Source: Pedobacter steynii (GTDB lineage Bacteria; Bacteroidota; Bacteroidia; Sphingobacteriales; Sphingobacteriaceae). Taken from it: 64,000 bases of DNA. Where the stretch lies: positions 466,641-530,640 of the forward strand of contig NZ_FNGY01000005.1 in NCBI RefSeq assembly GCF_900103665.1, given 5' to 3'. The stretch's first letter is position 1, and each line of letters starts with the position of its first letter. Of this stretch, positions 17,825-25,516 are shown one piece after another. A model generated the notes under the pieces. The model searched no databases and was not told the origin of the DNA. It saw only the letters and a program-made list of their open reading frames with translations. The translations under genes were made by a program, and so were the position numbers.

Positions 17825-17870
17825 GAATGCACCAGTGACAACCCTATGGCAGCGTATACTGGACAGAAAA

Positions 17871-17905
17871 TAAAAAAGGCAAGCGACCGTTTTACCGTGC
17901 TTGCC
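17871..17905 (-). terminator. terminator of tRNA-Asn
   Basis: Stem GGCAAGC/GCTTGCC (17878-17884 with 17899-17905) 8 bases beyond the tRNA 3' end, followed on the minus strand by a T run. The loop holds CGGTAAAACGG. Confidence 0.85.
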
Positions 17906-17913
17906 TTTTTGTG

Positions 17914-17987
17914 CTCCCGAGACTGGGCTCGAACCAGTGACCCTCTGATTAACAGTCAGATGCTCTAACCAGCTGAGCTACTCGGGA
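17914..17987 (-). tRNA. tRNA-Asn (GTT)
   Basis: A 74-base cloverleaf on the minus strand. Acceptor TCCCGAG pairs with CTCGGGA; D-arm GCTCAGCTGGTTAGAGC; anticodon loop CTGTTAA with anticodon GTT; T-arm CTGG-TTCGAGC-CCAG; discriminator G. CCA is not encoded. The gene stands alone and is followed by a terminator. Confidence 0.97.
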
Positions 17988-18246
17988 ATCCTTCGATTTG
18001 AAGAAATCTGGTTTTGTAAACAAAAAAAGATCCTCTTTTTTCGGAGTGCAATATTATAGATTCTGTTTCAATTTTAAAAGAGCCCTGACCAATTTTTTTG
18101 AAACTTTTTTTTAAGCGCTTATACCTGTGTGGATTAAATATCAAAAAAAGGGGTTCTGATAAAGGAGAAGCAGTCTGCCCTGCCGGTGAAATCATCAAAC
18201 TCTAAGTAATTTAAAGGTAAAATCGGACCTGCATCTCATCTATTCC

Positions 18247-18277
18247 TTTGATGCTAATGACTTGTACTGTACATTTG
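18247..18277 (+). promoter_or_regulatory. promoter of the bacilliredoxin gene (TTTG-N19-TACATTTG)
   Basis: TTTG (18247-18250), 19 bases, then TACATTTG (18270-18277): a textbook Bacteroidota promoter 30 bases before the ATG. The other 260 bases between this point and the tRNA hold AT-rich sequence and a small AAAAAAGA/TCTTTTTT hairpin near 18022-18040, with nothing else recognised. Confidence 0.8.
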
Positions 18278-18306
18278 TATGGATTAAAGAATTAAAAATA
18301 GAAAAT

Positions 18307-18717
18307 ATGTATCCTGAATATTTAGTAGAACCTATGCGTGCAGAACTTACCAAAGTAGGTTTTGAGGAGTTGAAATCTGCAGCTGATGTGGATAGTGCCA
18401 TCACTGGCGAAGGGACTGTATTTGTAGTAGTAAACTCTGTTTGTGGTTGCGCAGCAGCAAATGCACGCCCTGCAGCAAGATTAGCAGCAGCAAATGAAAA
18501 ACATCCTGATAAACTGGTAACAGTATTCGCAGGTATGGAAAAAGAGGCTGTTGACAGAGCAAGAGGGTACATGTTGCCTTTCCCTCCATCTTCGCCATCT
18601 ATGGCTTTGTTTAAAGATGGTAAGTTAGTTCATATGATTGAACGTCATCAAATTGAAGGCAAACCTGCACAAATGATCGCTGATAGCTTAATCGGCGCTT
18701 TTGAGCAATACTGCTAA
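18307..18717 (+). CDS. BrxA/BrxB family bacilliredoxin
   Basis: Thioredoxin-fold protein of the YphP/YqiW (DUF1094) family, 136 residues. In Bacillus the family removes bacillithiol from proteins; the thiol partner in this organism is not known from the sequence. The redox motif CGC is seen in NSVCGCAAANARP (about residues 43-45), with the typical start MYPEYLVEPMR and cis-Pro region PPSSPSMALFKDG. I chose the ATG at 18307; the longer frame begins at a TTG upstream of the -7 box. It is a single-gene unit with a strong promoter and terminator. Confidence 0.93.
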   Translation: MYPEYLVEPMRAELTKVGFEELKSAADVDSAITGEGTVFVVVNSVCGCAAANARPAARLAAANEKHPDKLVTVFAGMEKEAVDRARGYMLPFPPSSPSMALFKDGKLVHMIERHQIEGKPAQMIADSLIGAFEQYC

Positions 18718-18734
18718 TCATACAAAAATATCTC

Positions 18735-18773
18735 AAAAAGGGTTTGGTTAAATAATTAATCAGACCCTTTTTT
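18735..18773 (+). terminator. terminator of the bacilliredoxin gene
   Basis: Imperfect 12-bp stem GGGTTTGGTTAA/TTAATCAGACCC with a 4-base loop, followed by six Ts, 20 bases past the stop codon. Confidence 0.85.
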
Positions 18774-18906
18774 GTGAAGACCTCTCTGGTCATCTCACGC
18801 GCTATTCCAATTTTCTTCTGAGTAAATGTTTAATGTGACTTCCCTCCGGGATGTCGCCGGGTTAAGCCTGTACTGACTCCATTATTACTCCATCGTAAGT
18901 ACGGAA

Positions 18907-18975
18907 TGAGTCCACCTTTTTTCAGCAAAAACGTGGACTCACCGTGGACTCACTGTGGACTTACTGTGGACTCAA
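18907..18975. repeat. four 11-bp tandem repeats with an inverted copy
   Basis: Units CGTGGACTCAC, CGTGGACTCAC, TGTGGACTTAC and TGTGGACTCAA lie end to end (18932-18975). An inverted copy TGAGTCCAC at 18907-18915 pairs perfectly with GTGGACTCA at 18933-18941, and T6 and A5 runs inside the loop extend the hairpin. It is in the gap of about 340 bases between the convergent bacilliredoxin and cdaA genes; apart from the terminator, nothing else was recognised there. Confidence 0.85.
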
Positions 18976-19054
18976 TACAACTGCATATCGGAGGAGGTAC
19001 GGAACGATCCCGAATAAGGTCAAAATGAAGATGTAGTTTAATTGAAAGGAAATT

Positions 19055-19846
19055 TTAAAAATCTTTATTGAGCAATTTCTCCAGTTCTCCAAAAGAAACG
19101 TTCATGCGTACACGCCCCTGTTTAGCATAAGCAATTTCTCCGGTTTCCTCAGAGATGATCACTGCAACCGCATCAGTGGTTTCTGAAACCCCAATACCTG
19201 CCCGGTGACGTAAACCAAACTGAGGAGGGAGCTTGTCGTTATCCGTTAAAGGAAGGATACAACTGGCACTTTTGATTTTATTCTCCGCAATCACTACGGC
19301 ACCGTCATGGAGCGGGCTATATTTTTGAAAAATGCTTTCCAGCAATCTTTTCGATATTTTAGAATCGATGATCTCGCAGCTATTGGCAAAAAGTTGGTCG
19401 TCATAAAACTTGACAAACACAATCAGGGCCCCTGTGCGGGATTTCTTCATGCTTTTACAAGCATCGATGATTGGTTTTATACGAACAAGATTATCTCTTT
19501 CAATATTTTTACTTCCGAAGAGGTAGCCCCACCAGGCTTTATTCTGCTGGAGAAAGGTGTTTTTTCCAATCATCAGTAAAAAACGCCGGATTTCCGGCTG
19601 GAAAATTACAATGAGTGCAATGATTCCCACACTCATGAATTTATTGATGATGGTCGACAACAAACGCATATTCAGCTGATCTACTGCGAACCAGATGATC
19701 AGGATGATCAGCATGCCCAGCAATAGATTTACAGCAAGGGTATTCTTGATCAGGTTATAGATATAGTAAATGAGCAGGGCCACAAAAATAATGTCCGCTA
19801 CATCTGTTAATGATACTTTTAGAAAATCGAAATCAAATCCTTTCAT
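19055..19846 (-). CDS. cdaA: diadenylate cyclase CdaA
   Basis: Makes cyclic di-AMP from two ATP; membrane-bound CdaA type (TIGR00159). Three hydrophobic segments lie in the first ~100 residues, followed by the DisA_N domain with the catalytic DGA in LHDGAVVIAEN and the RHR motif in FGLRHRAGIGVSE. Length is 263 residues from the ATG at 19846 (MKGFDFDFLK); a TTG three codons earlier is less likely. It follows folP by 27 bases, so the two form an operon. CdaR-like partners are not adjacent. Confidence 0.93.
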   Translation of the reverse strand: MKGFDFDFLKVSLTDVADIIFVALLIYYIYNLIKNTLAVNLLLGMLIILIIWFAVDQLNMRLLSTIINKFMSVGIIALIVIFQPEIRRFLLMIGKNTFLQQNKAWWGYLFGSKNIERDNLVRIKPIIDACKSMKKSRTGALIVFVKFYDDQLFANSCEIIDSKISKRLLESIFQKYSPLHDGAVVIAENKIKSASCILPLTDNDKLPPQFGLRHRAGIGVSETTDAVAVIISEETGEIAYAKQGRVRMNVSFGELEKLLNKDF

Positions 19847-19873
19847 TATCGCCAAGTTAGGTATTTTTTGAGA

Positions 19874-20731
19874 TTAATAGGACCTGGTCTTTTCCACCAA
19901 AGCGATACATTCTGCTGCCGCTTTAACGTCATGAACCCTTAAAATACCTGCTCCTTTCATTAATGCGATCGTATTTAACACTGAAGTGCCATTGAGTGCT
20001 TCTGCCGGGCCGCCACCTAAAAATTTATAAATCATCGATTTTCTTGAAAAACCTACGAGTACCGGCATTTCGAAAACATCGAGGTCTGCGAGCTGGTGTA
20101 ACAACTGGTAATTTTCATCAGTTGTCTTTGCAAAACCAAAGCCAGGGTCCAGGATGATGTCTTTAGCGCCTAATTTATGAAGCCCGGCAACCTTTGAAGA
20201 AAAATAATCTACCAGATCTAAGCCAATATCAGCATACCCTGTTTGTTGCTGCATCGTTTGCGGGGTTCCCCTCATGTGCATGAGAATATAAGGGACCTGT
20301 AAATCTGCAATGGTCTGGAACATGGCTTCGTCCATTCCTCCTCCTGCAATGTCATTGATCAGGTGAGCGCCTGCTTCAATACTTTCTTTAGCAACCTTTG
20401 CACGAAAAGTATCAATGGAAAGCCAGGCTTCGGGGAATTCCTTGCTGAGCAGTTCTACAATAGGAACAATACGGCTTAATTCTTCATCCGTACTGACCTC
20501 AGCTGCCCCGGGACGGGAAGAATAGGCTCCGATATCAATATACTTAGCCCCCTCATTTAGAAAAGTTTCGGTTCGTTTTAGGGCATCATCGGCAGTGCCA
20601 ACTCTGCTGTTGTTATAAAACGAATCCGGGGTCAGGTTCAGGATTGCCATCACGGCTGGCCGACTTAAATCTGCCAGCTTACCTTTTAGGTTTAGTGTGG
20701 TCTTTCGGTTTAAAAATGTATCTTTAGCCAT
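19874..20731 (-). CDS. folP: dihydropteroate synthase
   Basis: Joins 6-hydroxymethyl-dihydropterin pyrophosphate to p-aminobenzoate in folate synthesis; cytoplasmic TIM barrel. Seen: MAILNLTPDSFYNNSR (the first pterin/pyrophosphate loop), YIDIGAYSSRPGA, SIDTFRAKVA, LINDIAGG, DPGFGFAKT and GFSRKSMI near the sulfonamide site. Length is 285 residues from the ATG at 20731. The longer frame starts at a TTG just past the -7 box. It is first in an operon with cdaA and divergent from the DUF1599 gene with a very short gap. Confidence 0.96.
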   Translation of the reverse strand: MAKDTFLNRKTTLNLKGKLADLSRPAVMAILNLTPDSFYNNSRVGTADDALKRTETFLNEGAKYIDIGAYSSRPGAAEVSTDEELSRIVPIVELLSKEFPEAWLSIDTFRAKVAKESIEAGAHLINDIAGGGMDEAMFQTIADLQVPYILMHMRGTPQTMQQQTGYADIGLDLVDYFSSKVAGLHKLGAKDIILDPGFGFAKTTDENYQLLHQLADLDVFEMPVLVGFSRKSMIYKFLGGGPAEALNGTSVLNTIALMKGAGILRVHDVKAAAECIALVEKTRSY

Positions 20732-20740
20732 CGTATAACA

Positions 20741-20748
20741 CAAAAATA
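20741..20748 (-). promoter_or_regulatory. -7 box TATTTTTG of folP-cdaA
   Basis: Exact TAnnTTTG box ending 10 bases before the folP ATG, so the mRNA leader would be only about 5 bases. The -33 region is TTTA, a weak match. Confidence 0.5.
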
Positions 20749-20787
20749 CGGTATTTAAATAGCTTTAAACTAAATATTTTAATTGTT

Positions 20788-21330
20788 TTGGCAACAAACA
20801 CATCTCAAGAATTCGATTCAGTAATCGCGATTTGTAAATCGCTTTTTTTAAAGAAAACAAAGGACTATGGAACCGCCTGGAGAATCCTCAGGCCATCCTC
20901 TATTACGGATCAGATTTTCATTAAAGCGCAACGCATCCGCACGCTGGAAGAAAAGAAAGTTTCAAAAGTAGGGGAGGACATCAGTTCTGAATATATTGGC
21001 ATCATCAACTATTGTGTGATCGGGATGCTGCAGCTGGAACTCAATGCAGATGACCCTTACGAGATGGAAGTCGCTCAGGTAGAAGCCATGTTCGATGAAA
21101 AGGTAAACCTCACCAAAGAACTGATGTTTGCTAAAAACCATGATTATGGAGAGGCCTGGAGAGACATGCGCACGAGCTCATTAACGGACCTGATTCTGAT
21201 GAAAATCATGAGGGTTAAACAAATTGAAGATAATTTAGGAAAAACAGTGGCTTCTGAAGGCATTGATGCCAATTATCAGGATATGCTCAATTATGCTGTT
21301 TTTGCGTTGATTAAACTGGACCTGAAATAA
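20788..21330 (+). CDS. DUF1599 domain-containing protein
   Basis: Cytoplasmic protein of 180 residues, a conserved Bacteroidota family of unproven function. It is an internal duplication. The first half has KKTKDYGTAWRILRPSSITD...IKAQRIRTLEE...YIGIINYCVIGMLQLEL; the second has AKNHDYGEAWRDMRTSSLTD...MKIMRVKQIED...YQDMLNYAVFALIKLDL. It begins at a TTG (20788); no ATG exists before the conserved region. Its stop shares one base with the next ATG (TAATG), so it is translationally coupled to the BT_3928 gene. Confidence 0.85.
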   Translation: MATNTSQEFDSVIAICKSLFLKKTKDYGTAWRILRPSSITDQIFIKAQRIRTLEEKKVSKVGEDISSEYIGIINYCVIGMLQLELNADDPYEMEVAQVEAMFDEKVNLTKELMFAKNHDYGEAWRDMRTSSLTDLILMKIMRVKQIEDNLGKTVASEGIDANYQDMLNYAVFALIKLDLK

Positions 21331-22520
21331 TGAAGAAAATTGCCCTGAATTTTGCCCGGATATTTGTTGGAGTACTGTTTATATTTTCAGGACTCATTAA
21401 AGCCAATGACCCCCTGGGTTTTGGATATAAGCTACAGGAATATTTCGATGAATTCCATAACATCTTTTTAAAGTTTATAGGCTCAAATGCAGGAGGAAGC
21501 TTTTTCTTAAGCGAAATGGCTACCGGGATTGCGATCCTGCTTTGTGTGCTTGAAATTGTATTGGGTGCCTTATTACTTTTTGGTTTCTGGAGTAAAAAAG
21601 TAACCTGGGGGCTGTTGGGGACAATTATATTCTTCACTTTTCTAACCTTTGTTTCTGCATATTTCAAAATCGTGACTTCCTGCGGATGTTTCGGGGATGC
21701 CATTCCTTTAACACCATGGCAGTCCTTCTCCAAGGATCTGGTATTGCTGGTGCTGATTGTATATCTGTTTCTTTGTCATAAATTGATTAAGCCAATTACT
21801 GATCAGCCGGGCTTGCAAAAAGGCCTGTTGGCAGGGGTGCTGATATTGTCAACCTTATTTAGTCTCTATACTTATCGCAGACTGCCTATTCTTGACTTTC
21901 TGCCTTATAAAGTAGGTGCGAATATTCCCGAACTGATGCGCATTCCTCCGGGAGCGCAGCCAGATGAGTTTCAGATCATGTACAACCTGACGAACAAGAA
22001 AACCAAAGAGAAAAAGGTGATGAGCGATAAGGAGTACCTGAAAACGGAAATCTGGAAAGACGACAACTGGGAGATTGTAGGGACACCTGAGAAAAAGCTG
22101 ATTAAAAAGGGATATGAGCCTAAGATTAAAGATTTAAACATCAGCGATGGTTCAGGTACAGACTATACAAAAGAGCTGATAGAAAACCCTTATTACAACC
22201 TGATTGTTGTTGCGTACAACCTGAAGGATACGGATGAAGAAGGGATGTCTGCCTTAAATGCGATGTCTTTAAATGCTGCAGAACAGTTTAACATCAGAAC
22301 GGTATTGCTCACCTCCAATTCTGCACAGGATGCGGCGGTGTTCAGTAAAAAGATGAAGTTGTTTACGGAAATCTTTTATGCTGATGCGGTTCCTTTAAAA
22401 AGTATGGTTCGGGCTAATCCCGGTGTGCTCTTGCTAAAGAACGGGGTAGTCATCAATAAATGGGCATACAATGCGATGCCTTCCTTTGAGGAGCTTTCCG
22501 AGAAATATTTCAGTAAATAA
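21330..22520 (+). CDS. BT_3928-like DoxX/MauE membrane protein with C-terminal thioredoxin-like domain
   Basis: The 396 residues start with a four- to five-helix DoxX/MauE-type membrane domain (about 1-185; FVGVLFIFSGLIKANDPLGFGYKL, then CGCFGDAIPLT between helices, where a C-x-C pair sits at the membrane face). A C-terminal globular part of about 190 residues follows, thioredoxin-like in pattern but without a CxxC. MauE-type domains handle electrons for disulfide formation; the real role is unknown. It is second in a four-gene operon. Confidence 0.85.
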   Translation: MKKIALNFARIFVGVLFIFSGLIKANDPLGFGYKLQEYFDEFHNIFLKFIGSNAGGSFFLSEMATGIAILLCVLEIVLGALLLFGFWSKKVTWGLLGTIIFFTFLTFVSAYFKIVTSCGCFGDAIPLTPWQSFSKDLVLLVLIVYLFLCHKLIKPITDQPGLQKGLLAGVLILSTLFSLYTYRRLPILDFLPYKVGANIPELMRIPPGAQPDEFQIMYNLTNKKTKEKKVMSDKEYLKTEIWKDDNWEIVGTPEKKLIKKGYEPKIKDLNISDGSGTDYTKELIENPYYNLIVVAYNLKDTDEEGMSALNAMSLNAAEQFNIRTVLLTSNSAQDAAVFSKKMKLFTEIFYADAVPLKSMVRANPGVLLLKNGVVINKWAYNAMPSFEELSEKYFSK

Positions 22521-22523
22521 ACC

Positions 22524-23579
22524 ATGCTACAGTACGCCATCAAGAAGTTTTTATACGGATTAGCGGTCATGGCCGGAGTGGTAAGTGTGGTGTTTGTACT
22601 GTTTAATGTATTGCCTGGAGATCCGGCAAGAATGACCATGGGCCAACGGTCCGATGTGCAATCTCTGGAAGCGGTACGTAAAGAATTTGGTCTGGATAAG
22701 TCCAGACCAGTTCAGTTTTTCTTATACCTGAACGATCTTTCTCCCCTGAGCATTCATCCTGACAATGAAGAGAACCTGGAGAAATACCATTACCTCAAAC
22801 TGATTGGTATAGGAAACGAAGCGATTGTCTTGAAATGGCCTTATCTGCGCAGGTCTTATCAGACCAAGAGGGAAGTAACCTCAATTCTAAGAGAAACAGT
22901 GCCCAATACTTTTATTCTTGCCTTAACGGCAATGATCTTTGCTACCATCATCGGTGTGTTTCTTGGCGTGCTTTCTGCTGTCCATAAAGATACCTGGATT
23001 GATAAAGCAGCAAATTCTTTCGCCATCCTTGGGATTTCTGCACCTTCTTTTTTTGCAGGCATCATTATCGCCTGGTTATTTGGTTTCGTATGGAGTGATT
23101 ACACCGGATTGAATATGTCGGGCAGCTTATACAGTTATGATCCTTTTAAAGGAGAAATCATGACCTGGAAGAACCTGTGGCTGCCGATGCTTACTTTGGG
23201 CTTAAGGCCATTGGCGATTATCGTTCAGCTTACCAGAAGTGCCATGCTGGATGTACTGGCGCAGGATTATATCCGCACGGCCAGGGCGAAAGGTTTGGGA
23301 AGAAATGCAATCATCTATAAGCATGCCCTTAAAAATGCCTTAAACCCTGTGATCACTGCCATTTCAGGTTGGTTTGCCTCGCTGCTTGCGGGATCTTTCT
23401 TTGTGGAATATATTTTTGGTTACAATGGCTTAGGAAGAACAACAGTGACGGCTTTGGAAATGTCAGATTTTCCGGTGGTAATGGGCTCAATTCTTTTTAT
23501 TGCTTTTATATTTGTGCTGATCAATATATTGGTGGACGTATTATATGCCTTTGTTGATCCAAGGGTAAAACTCGCTTAA
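22524..23579 (+). CDS. ABC transporter permease (DppB/OppB type)
   Basis: Inner-membrane permease of the peptide/nickel ABC importer family, 351 residues with six predicted helices. Seen: the family N-terminus (FLYGLAVMAGVVSVVFVLFNVLPGDPARM region), the EAA-type loop RTARAKGLGRNAIIYKHALKNAL (about residues 250-272), and the C-terminal FVDPRVKLA. An insertion of about 60 residues lies between helices 1 and 2 (NDLSPLSIHPDNEENLEK). No DppC partner, ATPase or binding protein is next to it, so they must be encoded elsewhere. Confidence 0.9.
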   Translation: MLQYAIKKFLYGLAVMAGVVSVVFVLFNVLPGDPARMTMGQRSDVQSLEAVRKEFGLDKSRPVQFFLYLNDLSPLSIHPDNEENLEKYHYLKLIGIGNEAIVLKWPYLRRSYQTKREVTSILRETVPNTFILALTAMIFATIIGVFLGVLSAVHKDTWIDKAANSFAILGISAPSFFAGIIIAWLFGFVWSDYTGLNMSGSLYSYDPFKGEIMTWKNLWLPMLTLGLRPLAIIVQLTRSAMLDVLAQDYIRTARAKGLGRNAIIYKHALKNALNPVITAISGWFASLLAGSFFVEYIFGYNGLGRTTVTALEMSDFPVVMGSILFIAFIFVLINILVDVLYAFVDPRVKLA

Positions 23580-23583
23580 AAGA

Positions 23584-24090
23584 ATGAAGATATTTCTGAT
23601 TGGATTTATGGGTTGTGGTAAAAGCACTTTGGGAAGAAAGCTGGCCACTAAACTGGGATATGATTTTATTGATATCGATCATCAGATCGAAAAGCAAATC
23701 GGCATGTCTATCGGTGCTTATTTTGCCGCCAATGGCGAGGAAGCATTCCGGGCGTTTGAACGTAAAACCTTGCAGGAATTCGATTACCCTTCCAATTGTG
23801 TCGTGGCAACAGGTGGGGGAGCGCCTTGTTATTTCGATAATATGGAATGGATCAATAACAATGGAACTTCAGTTTACATCGAAATGTCTGCTACTGCTTT
23901 GGCCAGGCATCTGGAAAATGGAAAGGATAAACGCCCTTTGTTAAAAGACATGAATCCCGAGGAAATGATCCATTTTATTGAGCAGAAACTGGAAGAACGC
24001 AATCCGTTTTACCTTCAGGCAAGCTTAAAAGTTAATGGAATCAGTCTGACGCCGGACGATCTAAGAGCACTACTCCTGTCTGACGTTTAA
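23584..24090 (+). CDS. aroK: shikimate kinase
   Basis: Phosphorylates shikimate with ATP in the aromatic amino acid pathway; cytoplasmic. The P-loop GFMGCGKST (about residues 7-15), the shikimate-binding DIDHQIE and FRAFERK, the ATGGGAPC motif and the lid Arg in KDKRPLLKD are all present in 168 residues. It follows the permease gene by 4 bases and ends the four-gene operon. The last 4 bases overlap the convergent thioesterase gene. Confidence 0.96.
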   Translation: MKIFLIGFMGCGKSTLGRKLATKLGYDFIDIDHQIEKQIGMSIGAYFAANGEEAFRAFERKTLQEFDYPSNCVVATGGGAPCYFDNMEWINNNGTSVYIEMSATALARHLENGKDKRPLLKDMNPEEMIHFIEQKLEERNPFYLQASLKVNGISLTPDDLRALLLSDV

Positions 24091-24485
24091 TTGTCTTCTT
24101 TCTCGAACTGCTCCTCGATAAATTTGATGTGAGTTTTATCATGAGCAGCAGGATTGCCATCTTCATCAACGTTTACAAATACCATTTTATCAATGGTCAG
24201 GATGCTCTTTCTGGTGATTTTATTTCTCACTTCACAGCGCATGGTTAAGGAAGTGTTGCCAAAATCGGTTGCAGTAATCCCCATTTCTATAATGTCTCCC
24301 TGTTTCGCGGAGCTGACAAAGTTAATTTCTGAGATGTATTTCGTTACGACCCTTGGATTGCCCAACTGAACGATGGCATAAATCGCTGCTTCTTCATCGA
24401 TCCAACGGAGCAGACTCCCGCCAAATAAGCTCCCGTTGGGATTTAAGTCTTCTGGTTTTACCCATTTTCTGGTGTGAAAATTCAT
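24087..24485 (-). CDS. acyl-CoA thioesterase (hotdog fold, YciA-like)
   Basis: Predicted cytoplasmic acyl-CoA thioesterase, 132 residues. Seen: the hotdog-helix start PEDLNPNGSLFGGSLLRWIDEEAAIYA, with the Asn and the Asp/Glu that typify ACOT/YciA enzymes, and the strand TKYISEINFVSSAKQGDIIEM. I chose the ATG at 24485 (MNFHTRKWVK); an upstream TTG belongs to the -7 box TATTTTTG. It is a single-gene unit converging on aroK. Confidence 0.88.
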   Translation of the reverse strand: MNFHTRKWVKPEDLNPNGSLFGGSLLRWIDEEAAIYAIVQLGNPRVVTKYISEINFVSSAKQGDIIEMGITATDFGNTSLTMRCEVRNKITRKSILTIDKMVFVNVDEDGNPAAHDKTHIKFIEEQFEKEDN

Positions 24486-24500
24486 AGTACTGATTTTGCT

Positions 24501-24508
24501 CAAAAATA
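24501..24508 (-). promoter_or_regulatory. -7 box TATTTTTG of the thioesterase gene
   Basis: Exact TAnnTTTG box 16 bases before the ATG, with no clear -33 element. Its TTG reads in frame with the gene and would be miscalled as a start. Confidence 0.5.
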
Positions 24509-24558
24509 AGCTTTTAGTACCTATAGAATCTCACAGGGGCGTAATAAAGAAATCGGTT

Positions 24559-25008
24559 TTATCGTCTCGGTTTCCGCTTCATCTGATGATCCACAGAAAA
24601 AGGACCTGATCCGATTACCCAGAACAATACCAATAGCAAGAGTACGATTACGGATAACCATAATTCTGAGTTCAGCATGGAAAATCCTCTGGAGAGGTTG
24701 ACAAAAAATACCGCGCATAAAAGGATCGGGATCTGTATAACTACTGCAAACCTGGTCAACAGGCCCAGTGTGATCAGTATTCCTCCTACCAGATGTACAA
24801 AACCTACGATATGAATGGCCACACTGGCCATCATTCCCGAAAAACCAAATACATTGTTTTCCAGTAACAGGTCCTGGAGAACGGCGGTATTGCTTACGAT
24901 AGCGATGCCTTTAAAGAAAATAAGTATGCCTAAAACAATGCGGATTACGTCAAGCCATTTGGCATGATGTACATCACCCCAGTGCTCAATTCTCTGAATA
25001 ACAGTCAT
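24559..25008 (-). CDS. DoxX family membrane protein
   Basis: Small inner-membrane protein of 149 residues with four hydrophobic helices, typical of DoxX (DVIRIVLGILIFFKGIAIV, HIVGFVHLVGGILITLGLLT, PILLCAVFFVNL, LWLSVIVLLLLVLFWVIGSGPFSVD). DoxX proteins are linked to redox or membrane-stress roles; the function here is unknown. Unusually for this window it has a strong Shine-Dalgarno AGGAGG 6 bases before the ATG (complement of 25015-25020), suggesting high or non-standard translation. Confidence 0.85.
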   Translation of the reverse strand: MTVIQRIEHWGDVHHAKWLDVIRIVLGILIFFKGIAIVSNTAVLQDLLLENNVFGFSGMMASVAIHIVGFVHLVGGILITLGLLTRFAVVIQIPILLCAVFFVNLSRGFSMLNSELWLSVIVLLLLVLFWVIGSGPFSVDHQMKRKPRR

Positions 25009-25248
25009 GATAAACCTCCTTTTTAAAAATGCTTATTGAAGTTACCGAGAAAAAATGAGATAACCAATAGTTTGTATGGCGACTTTATACTATTGCGGTA
25101 TTATGTTTCTTTTTCTATATTTATGGGAAAATTATTAGTTCTGAGTAAGTAGAAATATAATTGACCATGTCACCACTTACCTGGATTATCTGATTTATCT
25201 TTATATCGCAAAAATTCCCGCTCTCAGATTTATACTATTGAAAAGCTA

Positions 25249-25329
25249 ATGGCATTTATGCGTTTGTGGCCATGCATTGAACGGAACGCATCTAAAAAAA
25301 GATTCAATATCCCCCCCTATATTGAATAA
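25249..25329 (+). CDS. possible 26-codon small ORF before a terminator
   Basis: ATG at 25249 starts MAFMRLWPCIERN and ends PPYIE-TAA; the terminator hairpin begins five bases later. The product would be basic, with one cysteine. No homology is known to me. No good -7 box or ribosome site is seen, so it may instead be part of a small RNA. The rest of the 540-base gap (25009-25548) contains AT-rich sequence in which TTTATACTATTG occurs twice (25084-25095 and 25229-25240). Confidence 0.2.
   Translation: MAFMRLWPCIERNASKKRFNIPPYIE
25302..25327 (+). other. hairpin with C-rich loop
   Basis: Perfect 9-bp stem ATTCAATAT/ATATTGAAT with a CCCCCCCT loop, placed directly before the terminator hairpin at 25335. 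It overlaps the end of the small ORF. It may be part of a structured RNA. Confidence 0.45.
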
Positions 25330-25334
25330 TCCCT

Positions 25335-25377
25335 CCTCATGGCGTCTGTTATCAAACGCCATGAGGTTCGTGTTTTT
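25335..25377 (+). terminator. orphan plus-strand terminator
   Basis: Perfect 11-bp stem CCTCATGGCGT/ACGCCATGAGG with a 10-base loop, then TTCGTGTTTTTT. The T run is only on the plus-strand side. No annotated plus-strand gene lies within 1.2 kb upstream, so it implies an unannotated short transcript. Confidence 0.65.
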
Positions 25378-25516
25378 TCTTCCCCAATTTTAATGTGGTG
25401 AAGATCAGGGCAGAGGAGGAGCTGCTGAAAAATAATCTCGCAATCGTCGTGTTATTTCCGGTGAAAAATAATTTTTATTCCTAAATTCCCTCAAAAAACG
25501 TCGATTTCTTTGAATT

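Noticed and set aside
18932..18975. CRISPR array
   Set aside because: The units are only 11 bp, end to end, with no spacers and no cas genes nearby.
25084..25240. promoters at the two TTTATACTATTG copies
   Set aside because: TACTATTG differs from TAnnTTTG at one position, and no TTG lies at 19-21 bp, so I do not call them promoters.
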